Positions 6,119 to 12,962 of a stretch of 15,262 nt of DNA are shown here, one piece after another; the stretch's first letter is position 1, and every line of letters begins with the position of its first letter. Source of the stretch: Ignavibacteriaceae bacterium. Its GTDB lineage: Bacteria; Bacteroidota; Ignavibacteria; Ignavibacteriales; Ignavibacteriaceae. Made by a program: the position numbers and the translations under genes. The notes below the pieces were generated by a model, which made no database searches, was not told the origin of the DNA, and saw only the letters and a list, made by a program, of their open reading frames with translations. Location: NCBI GenBank assembly GCA_025455085.1, contig JALONF010000012.1, positions 1 through 15,262 on the forward strand. Reading direction: 5' to 3'.

Positions 6119-7522
6119 ATGGAAGAGCTTGAGATTACGGAAAAAATTTCCACTAAAGATCCGATAAATATCTGGAAAGCCTGTCTTTTAAAGATAAAGG
6201 AAAATGTTTCCATGATGACTTATAACACCTGGTTTTTGCCTATAAAGCCCATCGAACTTACTGATTCAACACTGAAAGTTCAGATCCCGAGCCAATTTTT
6301 TTGGGAATGGATAGATGAGCACTTCAATGGTCTGATCACAAGGTCTATTACTGACATCTTGGGAATGGAAGCAAAGCTAACTTATGTTATTGCTGAAGAT
6401 ATGTCTTTCGTTGACGGTGGGGATACTGTTTCGGAAAAGTCCATTGCCCAAACAATATCATTTGATAAACCGAAAACAAAGCATACTTTTGAATCAAATC
6501 TAAATCCAAGATATACGTTTGATAATTTTATAAAAGGAGAAGGAAACCAGCTGGCAAGAGCGGCAGCAGGTGCAATCAGCGATAATCCAGGTGGAACATC
6601 TTTTAATCCTTTGTTTTTATATGGCGGGGTTGGGCTCGGTAAAACACATCTCATACAGGCAATCGGGAATCAGATTGCTAAAAATTTTCCGGAAAAAAAA
6701 GTAATCTATTTATCATCGGATATTTTCACTGTAGAATTTGTTGAATCGATTCAAACTAATAAGGTAAACGAGTTCTCAAACTTTTATCGAAGCATGGATG
6801 TTTTAATAATTGACGACATTCAGTTTTTAATCGGAAAAGAAAAAACCCAGGATCTCTTTTTCCACATATTCAATACGCTTCACCAATCAAGAAAACAAAT
6901 AATTTTATCAAGCGATAAGCCGCCAAAAGATCTTAAAGGATTAGACGAAAGATTAATCTCCAGATTTCAATGGGGATTAACCGCCGATATCCAGCCGCCC
7001 GAGCTTGAGACAAGAATCGCTATTTTAAAAAGGAAAGCTGAAACATATGGTATGCTGGTATCTAATGAGATTCTAGAATACATAGCAACTAACATTACTT
7101 CTAATATCCGGGAACTCGAGGGTTGTCTTATAAAACTTCTTGCCAGTGTTTCATTAAACTCAAAGGAAATTAATTTTGAGCTGGCTAAGAAAACGGTGAA
7201 AGAAATTGCTACCGACAGGAAAACCAGCACACTTACAATAGAAACTATTACCCGAGTGGTTTGTGAACACCTTGGCGTTGCTGAGAATAAAATCAGAGAT
7301 AAGACTCGTAAAAAGGAAATTGTTCTTGCAAGGCAAATAGCGATGTATCTTGCTAAGAATTTAACTCTTTCTTCATTAAAGACTATAGGGCTTCACTTTG
7401 GTGGTAGAGATCACTCAACTGTAATTCACGCTTGTAATACTATTGAGGAGTACAAAGTTACAGATCCATCCTTTGGTAAAATTCTTGATGAAATAAAAAA
7501 CAAAGTTGAGTTGTCTTCTTAA
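6119..7522 (+). CDS. dnaA: Chromosomal replication initiator protein DnaA
   Basis: DnaA is the AAA+ protein that binds DnaA boxes, oligomerises with ATP and melts the origin. I place the start at ATG 6119 (467 residues): DnaA domain I begins here (INIWKACLLKIKENVS, then YNTWFLPI). The frame is open to a GTG at 6029, but the extra 30 residues resemble nothing in DnaA and would cover the promoter and DnaA box. Domain I (about 1-90) is followed by a short linker (domain II). The AAA+ core has Walker A GGVGLGKT (169-176), Walker B VLIIDDIQ (228-235), sensor 1 ILSSD, the LDERLISRFQWGL arginine-finger region and sensor 2 NIRELEG (329-335). The C-terminal DNA-binding domain carries FGGRDHSTVIHA (427-438), the family signature. 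All key residues are present. Autoregulation through the box at 6105-6113 is likely. Confidence 0.98.
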   Translation: MEELEITEKISTKDPINIWKACLLKIKENVSMMTYNTWFLPIKPIELTDSTLKVQIPSQFFWEWIDEHFNGLITRSITDILGMEAKLTYVIAEDMSFVDGGDTVSEKSIAQTISFDKPKTKHTFESNLNPRYTFDNFIKGEGNQLARAAAGAISDNPGGTSFNPLFLYGGVGLGKTHLIQAIGNQIAKNFPEKKVIYLSSDIFTVEFVESIQTNKVNEFSNFYRSMDVLIIDDIQFLIGKEKTQDLFFHIFNTLHQSRKQIILSSDKPPKDLKGLDERLISRFQWGLTADIQPPELETRIAILKRKAETYGMLVSNEILEYIATNITSNIRELEGCLIKLLASVSLNSKEINFELAKKTVKEIATDRKTSTLTIETITRVVCEHLGVAENKIRDKTRKKEIVLARQIAMYLAKNLTLSSLKTIGLHFGGRDHSTVIHACNTIEEYKVTDPSFGKILDEIKNKVELSS

Positions 7523-7715
7523 GGTTTTTCTCTTTTTAATATGTGTTAACGGTTTGTTATTATGAATAAGCCAGCTTGTGGGTAATCCAGAGTTTTCAAC
7601 AAAAAAATCTCTGTTTCTTGATTGTTCAGAAATAATACACATTATTTATATTTTGAGGTATGACATAAGTCGTTTGAATACTAAAACTTACTGTATAATT
7701 AACATACTAACGTGG

Positions 7716-7733
7716 TAATAATTACTATTATTA
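7716..7733. repeat. AT-only-armed inverted repeat with DnaA-trio-like triplets
   Basis: TAATAAT and ATTATTA are perfect 7-base arms around TACT. The right part reads TAC-TAT-TAT-TA, similar to the TAC/TAT triplet run of the B. subtilis DnaA-trio, which lies next to its unwinding element. AT-rich DNA makes such dyads easily, so this is a weak call. Confidence 0.35.
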
Positions 7734-7813
7734 AGTAAAGATATATACTATATTATATATAAGAGTGTTAGTAACATTTAGATTTAATCATATTATAAAA
7801 GCATAAATATAGG

Positions 7814-7844
7814 TTGATATATGCCGTTTTTTGGTCTATTTTTT
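7814..7844 (+). promoter_or_regulatory. Promoter of the lipoprotein gene, FCB type
   Basis: TTG (7814-7816), 20 bases, then TATTTTTT (7837-7844), 7 of 8 to TAnnTTTG and followed by a G. The spacing is identical to that at rpmH and dnaN. The leader to the ATG at 7891 would be about 40 bases. Confidence 0.5.
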
Positions 7845-7890
7845 GCTCAAACATTGAAATAAAAATTAAATAACAATACAGAGTAAAGTT

Positions 7891-8301
7891 ATGAAACATA
7901 AAGTCACTTGTCTTTTATTGGCAATTCTGTTTATCAGTATAACAAGCTGTTCTGATGGTCCTATCAACAAAATTACACTTCAGAACATAGCCGATGGTGA
8001 TGTGTATCTTAATTTCAGAGGGACACAAACACTTGTTCCAAGCGGCTCTACTATTGAACTGCAGGACATTGATAAGGGTGAGTATGAGTACGAAACCGTA
8101 TATGAAATTCCCGTTGGTGCAACTGCTTTTTCAGCAGAAGGTGAAATGTCGGGATCTTTTATTATAGGAGCCGGCACCAAAATTTTAGTTATTTACTCAA
8201 GTGTTTTTGATCAAGAAGGCAATTACACTATATATGCCAGTGTTACTAGTTCGGATAATATGGCGGAAGATGGAATACTTCCTAATCCTATAGGACCCTA
8301 G
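7891..8301 (+). CDS. Small predicted lipoprotein of unknown function
   Basis: This 136-residue protein has a short basic N-terminus (MKHK), a hydrophobic stretch and a lipobox ITSC with the lipidated cysteine at residue 20, so it is very probably a membrane-anchored lipoprotein. The mature part has no catalytic motif I recognise. It alternates hydrophobic and polar residues, with glycines at likely turns (DGDVYLNFRG, IDKGEYEYETVYEIPVG, GSFIIGAGTKILVIYSS, YTIYASVTSS), which suggests a small all-beta, perhaps immunoglobulin-like or transthyretin-like, domain. The C-terminal tail (after about residue 120) is Pro/Gly/Asn-containing and probably flexible. The ATG at 7891 is chosen because the signal sequence begins there; only a weak AGAG lies upstream. 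The gene has its own promoter and ends before a strong hairpin, so it looks like an independent unit inserted between dnaA and dnaN. No function is claimed. Confidence 0.8.
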   Translation: MKHKVTCLLLAILFISITSCSDGPINKITLQNIADGDVYLNFRGTQTLVPSGSTIELQDIDKGEYEYETVYEIPVGATAFSAEGEMSGSFIIGAGTKILVIYSSVFDQEGNYTIYASVTSSDNMAEDGILPNPIGP

Positions 8302-8348
8302 TTCAAGCTTTAAAAGATTTTTAATCTACCCGCTCTGTAAATTTTATA

Positions 8349-8374
8349 TATAAGCGCACGCTTGTGCGCTTATA
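8349..8374. terminator. Perfect 11-bp hairpin between lipoprotein gene and dnaN
   Basis: TATAAGCGCAC (8349-8359) and GTGCGCTTATA (8364-8374) pair perfectly around a GCTT loop, with a GC-rich core. It lies 47 bases after the lipoprotein stop and 4 bases before the upstream element of the dnaN promoter. No U-run follows directly (the next T-run is at about 8394-8399), so it may be a terminator, an RNA-stabilising 3' end or a DNA-level dyad rather than a textbook intrinsic terminator. Confidence 0.6.
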
Positions 8375-8378
8375 ATCG

Positions 8379-8409
8379 TTGTTATTACCTTCCTTTTTTA
8401 GTATTTTTC
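8379..8409 (+). promoter_or_regulatory. Promoter of the dnaN-recF-gyrBA operon, FCB type
   Basis: TTG (8379-8381), 20 bases, then TATTTTTC (8402-8409), 7 of 8 to TAnnTTTG. The leader would be about 18-20 bases and carries a strong Shine-Dalgarno AGGAG (8421-8425) placed 8 bases before the dnaN ATG. Confidence 0.55.
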
Positions 8410-8433
8410 TGTGCTTTAATAGGAGAGCAATTA

Positions 8434-9543
8434 ATGGAATTCAAAGTAAACAGTAAAATACTAGAGAAGACTCTTTCTAAAATTATTCCGGCCGTTCCAG
8501 CCAGAACTCCAATGCCTATCTTAGAGAATTTTCTCTTCGAAATAAAAAATGGTTTGCTGGTCATTCACGCAACCGACCTTGAAATTTCACTTAAATCATC
8601 AATAAATGTTACTGCTAGTGAGAACCTGAGTATAGTCGTCCCCGCCAGGTTAATTTATGATGTCATAAGATCAATGGAAGACGTTCAAATCAGCTTCAAC
8701 GTCGATGGAAACTCAAAACTTAAGCTTACAACAGAGAACGGTGTTTACAACATTAGCTTCTCACCCTCTGAAGATTTTCCAGAATCTCCCATTTCATCTA
8801 AAGGAAAAGAAATTACTTTAAGCGGTAAAGATTTAAAGAGAGCAATTGATCAAACATCTTTCGCAATGAGTAGAGAGGATATGAGGCCGGCAATGACAGG
8901 AACGTTGCTAGAATTTACTGCCGATGGATTAAAGTTTGTTACTACGGATGGACACAGGCTTGTGCGACTGATTTACAAGAATATAAAAACCGGAACAGAC
9001 GAACAATACATTATTCCAGAAAGAGCAATTTCTGTTTTATCAAAACTGTTGGGCGAGACAGATGTAAAATTTTATCTTAGTAAAGCACACATAACATTTA
9101 TCATTGGAGAAGTAGAATTTAGCTCAAGGCTTATCGCTGAGAAATACCCCGCATATAGTAGCGTAATTCCCTTGGAAAATGAAAACATACTTAGAATTAA
9201 AAGGCATGATCTTCTATCCACAATTAAAAGAATGTTGCTGTTTTCATCGTCCAATTCTAAACAGGTTAAGTTTTCAATAAGCAAAAACAATATTGTTGTC
9301 TCGGCGGAAGATATTGATTTGGGTTCGAACGCAGTTGAGAATATTCCTTGTGAATATAGCGGTGAGAAAATGGACATAGGGTTCAACACGCAGTATGTAA
9401 ATGATATATTGTCTCATGTAGACGATGAAGAGGTATTATTCAAGCTGCACTCCCCAACAAAGGCTTGTATTATTGAGCCAGGGAAATCTTTAGAGGGAGA
9501 AGATTTAATGCTTCTTTTAATGCCGGTACGATTAAACACTTAA
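8434..9543 (+). CDS. dnaN: DNA polymerase III subunit beta (sliding clamp)
   Basis: DnaN forms a ring dimer around DNA that tethers the replicative polymerase and many repair proteins. I choose ATG 8434 (369 residues, the usual clamp length). It has AGGAG 8 bases upstream and begins MEFKVNSKILEK, as clamps do; the open frame upstream to 8362 would overlap the hairpin and promoter. The sequence shows the three-fold clamp organisation. Domain 1 contains VPARTPMPILENFLFE and the ATDLEISLKSS strand. Domain 2 starts near residue 125 (ITLSGKDLKRAIDQTSFAMSRED, then MRPAMTGTLLEF, TDGHRLVRL). Domain 3 follows ENENILRIKRHDLLSTIKRM and ends in LLLMPVRLNT, the C-terminal segment that lines the peptide-binding cleft. 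It is first in the operon; recF starts 1 base after its stop. Confidence 0.97.
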   Translation: MEFKVNSKILEKTLSKIIPAVPARTPMPILENFLFEIKNGLLVIHATDLEISLKSSINVTASENLSIVVPARLIYDVIRSMEDVQISFNVDGNSKLKLTTENGVYNISFSPSEDFPESPISSKGKEITLSGKDLKRAIDQTSFAMSREDMRPAMTGTLLEFTADGLKFVTTDGHRLVRLIYKNIKTGTDEQYIIPERAISVLSKLLGETDVKFYLSKAHITFIIGEVEFSSRLIAEKYPAYSSVIPLENENILRIKRHDLLSTIKRMLLFSSSNSKQVKFSISKNNIVVSAEDIDLGSNAVENIPCEYSGEKMDIGFNTQYVNDILSHVDDEEVLFKLHSPTKACIIEPGKSLEGEDLMLLLMPVRLNT

Positions 9544-9544
9544 A

Positions 9545-10657
9545 ATGTTCCTATCCTCAATTAGCCTGAGAAACATTAGAAAACACACCGACACCAAAAT
9601 TGATTTTGCTAATAAGCTAAACTATATTGTTGGTGGAAATGGCGTTGGTAAAACAACCATCCTTGAATCGATTTATTACCTATGTACTACTAAGAGTTGT
9701 GTTACCACAACAGACTCAGAGGTTGTAAAAATAGGAAAAAACAACTTCACCATTCAAGGTTGTTTTGCCGGAATGACGAATGATGACGTTCAAATTAATT
9801 ATTCACATAGTGAAAATAAGAAGGTTTATTTATTGAATAGCAAACAGGTTGCGAGATTTTCAAATATAATTGGAAAATTCCCCGTAGTATTGCTATCCCC
9901 CGCTGATCATTCAATAACACAGGGCTACCCGGCAGAGAGAAGAAGATTTGTAGACTCGGTGATTTCACAGGCAAGTAGAACATATTTAAATCTTATAATA
10001 GAATATAACAGAACGCTGAAACAGCGCGCATACTTATTAAATAGAATAAGAGAAAACAACAATAAGAACATAAATGAGTTGAACGCTTGGACCGAAAGGC
10101 TGGTTAGTGCGGGTGTTGAAATAATTAAGCACCGAATAGAGTTTGTTGGAGAGTTTGAAGAATATATAAACGACTCATATAAAAAGATACTTTCTAACAA
10201 AGAAGAACCAAGGGTTCAATATTATTTTCTGGATGGAAAGTGTCAGACGGATTTAGAAAATTGTTTTATAGAGCTATTAGCCCAAAGAGAGGAAGACGAG
10301 ATACGACGAGGAACCAACCTTGTTGGACCACACAGAGATGATTTTATATTTGATATTAATGGTATAAGTCTGAAAAGCTATGGTTCCCAGGGACAGCACA
10401 AAACCTTTCAGACCGTGTTAAGATTTGCAGAGTTTTTTTATCTAAAAGATAGAGCGGGAAACGCCCCCCTGTTTCTTCTTGATGATGTTTTCGGGGAACT
10501 TGATGCGGACAGAGCAATAGCCATTAGTAATTATCTGTCTACCGTTGGTCAGGCTTTTATTACATTAACTGATTTTGGCTATACCTCCTTTTTAAAATTG
10601 GGAGTAGGAGATAAGGTTATTAAAATATCTGAAGGCAGCAATATTACTTATGCATAA
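9545..10657 (+). CDS. recF: DNA replication and repair protein RecF
   Basis: RecF is an SMC/ABC-type ATPase that helps RecO and RecR load RecA at gapped or stalled DNA. The 370-residue protein has the usual length. It starts with the family LSSISLRNIRKHT strand and has Walker A GGNGVGKT (30-37). A helical arm spans roughly residues 145-215, followed by LVGPHRDDF (259-267), the ABC signature SYGSQGQHKT (278-287) and Walker B LFLLDDVFGELD (309-320), so the ATPase site is complete. The ATG at 9545 follows the dnaN stop by one base, and the stop at 10655-10657 overlaps the start of the next gene by 8 bases. Both point to one cotranscribed, translationally coupled unit. No independent promoter was seen. 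Confidence 0.97.
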   Translation: MFLSSISLRNIRKHTDTKIDFANKLNYIVGGNGVGKTTILESIYYLCTTKSCVTTTDSEVVKIGKNNFTIQGCFAGMTNDDVQINYSHSENKKVYLLNSKQVARFSNIIGKFPVVLLSPADHSITQGYPAERRRFVDSVISQASRTYLNLIIEYNRTLKQRAYLLNRIRENNNKNINELNAWTERLVSAGVEIIKHRIEFVGEFEEYINDSYKKILSNKEEPRVQYYFLDGKCQTDLENCFIELLAQREEDEIRRGTNLVGPHRDDFIFDINGISLKSYGSQGQHKTFQTVLRFAEFFYLKDRAGNAPLFLLDDVFGELDADRAIAISNYLSTVGQAFITLTDFGYTSFLKLGVGDKVIKISEGSNITYA

Positions 10658-10937
10658 CGGTTTCAAAAGTCTGAAAGAGGTCTTTAAAAGAGAAAGATCT
10701 TTAGCGGGTATTCGCGAGATCGTTGACTCTTCAGACGTAGTGGTAGATTTTTATAAAATATTTCCAAACCTGGAAAAGGTTGCAATACCACAGAATTGCG
10801 AAAAAAAAGTTTTGAAACTTAAGGTAGAGAATCCCTCTTGGAGAAACGAACTGAGGTTTATGGAATCGGAAATGATAGAAAAAATAAACAATCACTTTAA
10901 TGAAAAAAGAATTAATCAAATAAGGCTTGTCGGATAA
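10650..10937 (+). CDS. DUF721-family protein, probable DciA-like helicase-loading factor
   Basis: The 95-residue protein overlaps the end of recF by 8 bases and ends 3 bases before gyrB. It has the small-protein DUF721 pattern: an N-terminal helix (SLKEVFKRERSLAGIREI), then a core with VLKLKVENPSWRNELRFMESEMIEKINNHF, where Trp64 and the following helix match the family's KH-like fold, and a final IRLVG strand. DUF721 includes DciA, the ancestral loader or operator of the replicative helicase DnaB in bacteria lacking DnaC or DnaI. The position between recF and gyrB in a replication operon is the common one for this family. The helicase role is inferred from family and context. The protein is shorter than many DciA proteins, and the extended, disordered tail seen in some is not present. 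Confidence 0.78.
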   Translation: MHNGFKSLKEVFKRERSLAGIREIVDSSDVVVDFYKIFPNLEKVAIPQNCEKKVLKLKVENPSWRNELRFMESEMIEKINNHFNEKRINQIRLVG

Positions 10938-10940
10938 AAC

Positions 10941-12932
10941 ATGGCAAAAGAAACCAAGCAATCAGAATATAGTGCAAAAAACATAAACGTTCTAAAAGGT
11001 CTGGAAGCCGTTCGCAAAAGACCAGCAATGTATATTGGTGATGTAAGCAGCCGCGGACTGCACCATCTTGTTAATGAGGTTGTTGATAACAGCATTGACG
11101 AAGCAATGGTTGGCTACTGTGACAAAATAGATGTTCAAATAAATAAAGACGGATCGGTTACAGTATCCGATAATGGAAGAGGAATTCCGGTAGATATCCA
11201 CCCGGTTGAAAAGCGTTCTGCGTTGGAAGTTGTAATGACGGTTTTGCATGCAGGCGGCAAATTTGATAAAAGCTCTTACAAGGTTTCTGGTGGATTACAT
11301 GGTGTTGGTGTTTCGGTTGTTAATGCTTTATCTGAATGGCTTAGGGTTGAAGTTAAACGTGATGGTAAAATATATTTTCAGGAATACAAAAGAGGCATTC
11401 CCGTAAAGCCCGTAAAGGAAACTGGAAAAACAAAACGAGGCGAACGCGGAACAACGGTTACTTTCTTTCCGGATCCTGAAATCTTTAAAGTTACAGAATT
11501 TCGTTTTGATATTCTTACTGAAAGAATGAGGGAGCTTGCATATCTAAATAAAAGCATTACAATCAATATAAAAGATGAAAGAAACGGCGGCGAGGAAGTT
11601 TCGTTTCACTTTAAAGGCGGTCTGATTGAGTTTGTTAAATATCTAGATGCTTCCAGGCAGGCTCTTCACAAAACAGTTTATATAGAAGGTGAAAAAGATA
11701 ATACTCCTGTTGAGATTGCCTTCCAATATACCGACGGCTATTCAGAAAACATTTTCTCTTACGTGAACAATATCAACACTCATGAAGGAGGAACACATCT
11801 CGTTGGATTCAAGACAGCCCTTACCAGGACACTTAATAACTATGCATATAAAAATAATCTTATAAAAGAAGGAAAAATTACTCTTACTGGTGACGATTTT
11901 CGGGAAGGACTAACCGGAGTAATTTCTGTTAAAGTTGCCGAACCCCAGTTCGAGGGACAGACAAAAACGAAACTTGGAAACAGCGAAACAAAGTCAGCGG
12001 TGGAAACACTTGTTGGCGAAAAGCTAGCGGAGTTTCTTGAAGAAAACCCACCCGTTGGAAGAAAAATTATTGAGAAGTGTATGCGTGCCGCAGAGGCAAG
12101 AGAAGCGGCGAGAAAGGCTCGCGATCTTGCAAGAAGAAAAAATGCACTAGACAATATGAACCTTCCGGGAAAACTGGCCGACTGCAGTATCACAGATCCG
12201 GAACATTGCGAAATATATATTGTTGAGGGAGATTCCGCAGGAGGTTCAGCCAAGCAAGGAAGAGACAGAAAATTCCAGGCGATACTTCCACTAAGAGGGA
12301 AAATTCTTAATGTGGAAAAAGCAAAAATGAATAAAATCCTGGAGAACAATGAAATTAGAGCCATCATATCTGCGATTGGTGCCGGACTCGGTGCAGAGTT
12401 CGATCACTCGCAATCAAGATATGGTAAAATTATTTTAATGACCGATGCTGATGTTGACGGAAGCCATATCAGAACATTACTGCTTACTTTTTTATACCGA
12501 CACATGAAAGAGTTAATTACTTCAGGTAAAGTTTACATCGCCCAGCCACCGCTTTATAAAGTTAAAAAAGGAAAAGAAGAATTCTATGCGTACGACGAAA
12601 AGGAAAGAGATCAAATACTGAAAAGATTAAAAATAGACGGCAAAGAGAAAAAGAAAATAGAAGAGAAAGAAGAAGAACCGACAGAGGGAGAAGCAACAGA
12701 AGAAAAAGAAATTAAAGGGGTTGTAATTTCACGCTACAAGGGCTTGGGAGAAATGAATCCCGAACAGCTCTGGACCACCACAATGAATCCGGAAACCAGA
12801 ACGATTCTTCAGGTAACTTTGGAGAGCGCGGCAAATGCAGACAAAATTTTTGAGACACTAATGGGCGATGATGTTGAACCAAGAAAAGAATTTATAGAGA
12901 AGCATGCCAAGTATGCTAATCTCGATATTTAA
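10941..12932 (+). CDS. gyrB: DNA gyrase subunit B
   Basis: GyrB is the ATPase and TOPRIM subunit that drives negative supercoiling with GyrA. The 663-residue protein has the GHKL ATPase domain with NEVVDN (45-50, catalytic Glu46), DNGRGIP (77-83) and GGLHGVG (117-123). The transducer domain has the QTK loop at 340-342. The TOPRIM domain has EGDSAGG (429-435) and the metal-binding DADVDGSH (502-509), followed by PLRGKILNVEKA-type and RYKGLGEMN (598-606) segments. The short form without the long proteobacterial TOPRIM insert explains the length. A Lys/Glu-rich low-complexity insert (about 566-592) sits just before RYKGLGEMN. The start at ATG 10941, three bases after the preceding stop, has only a weak Shine-Dalgarno (GGAT), so coupled translation is likely. 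Confidence 0.97.
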   Translation: MAKETKQSEYSAKNINVLKGLEAVRKRPAMYIGDVSSRGLHHLVNEVVDNSIDEAMVGYCDKIDVQINKDGSVTVSDNGRGIPVDIHPVEKRSALEVVMTVLHAGGKFDKSSYKVSGGLHGVGVSVVNALSEWLRVEVKRDGKIYFQEYKRGIPVKPVKETGKTKRGERGTTVTFFPDPEIFKVTEFRFDILTERMRELAYLNKSITINIKDERNGGEEVSFHFKGGLIEFVKYLDASRQALHKTVYIEGEKDNTPVEIAFQYTDGYSENIFSYVNNINTHEGGTHLVGFKTALTRTLNNYAYKNNLIKEGKITLTGDDFREGLTGVISVKVAEPQFEGQTKTKLGNSETKSAVETLVGEKLAEFLEENPPVGRKIIEKCMRAAEAREAARKARDLARRKNALDNMNLPGKLADCSITDPEHCEIYIVEGDSAGGSAKQGRDRKFQAILPLRGKILNVEKAKMNKILENNEIRAIISAIGAGLGAEFDHSQSRYGKIILMTDADVDGSHIRTLLLTFLYRHMKELITSGKVYIAQPPLYKVKKGKEEFYAYDEKERDQILKRLKIDGKEKKKIEEKEEEPTEGEATEEKEIKGVVISRYKGLGEMNPEQLWTTTMNPETRTILQVTLESAANADKIFETLMGDDVEPRKEFIEKHAKYANLDI

Positions 12933-12962
12933 AAACTAAATTTTATTAAAGCGAAATAAAAG

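Larger units (their letters stand above)
7523..7890. other. Non-coding AT-rich region downstream of dnaA, possible second origin element
   Basis: These 368 bases between dnaA and the lipoprotein gene hold no convincing gene. The first part has three DnaA-box-like sites, each one mismatch from a consensus: 7577-7585 (minus, TTACCCACA), 7593-7601 (plus, TTTTCAACA) and 7633-7641 (plus, TAATACACA). A weak hairpin with CAGAG/CTCTG arms (about 7588-7612) followed by TTTCTTG might terminate dnaA. From about 7640 onward the DNA is extremely AT-rich, with an 18-base dyad (7716-7733) and TATATA-type runs (7741-7762), which suits a DNA unwinding element. The promoter of the lipoprotein gene lies at the right end. 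Confidence 0.5.

Noticed and set aside
7415..7642. 75-codon minus-strand open frame over the dnaA 3' end
   Set aside because: It is mostly antisense to dnaA and has no recognisable features.
11840..12367. 175-codon minus-strand open frame opposite gyrB
   Set aside because: Ser/Leu/Phe-rich shadow frame of a fully conserved gyrB region.
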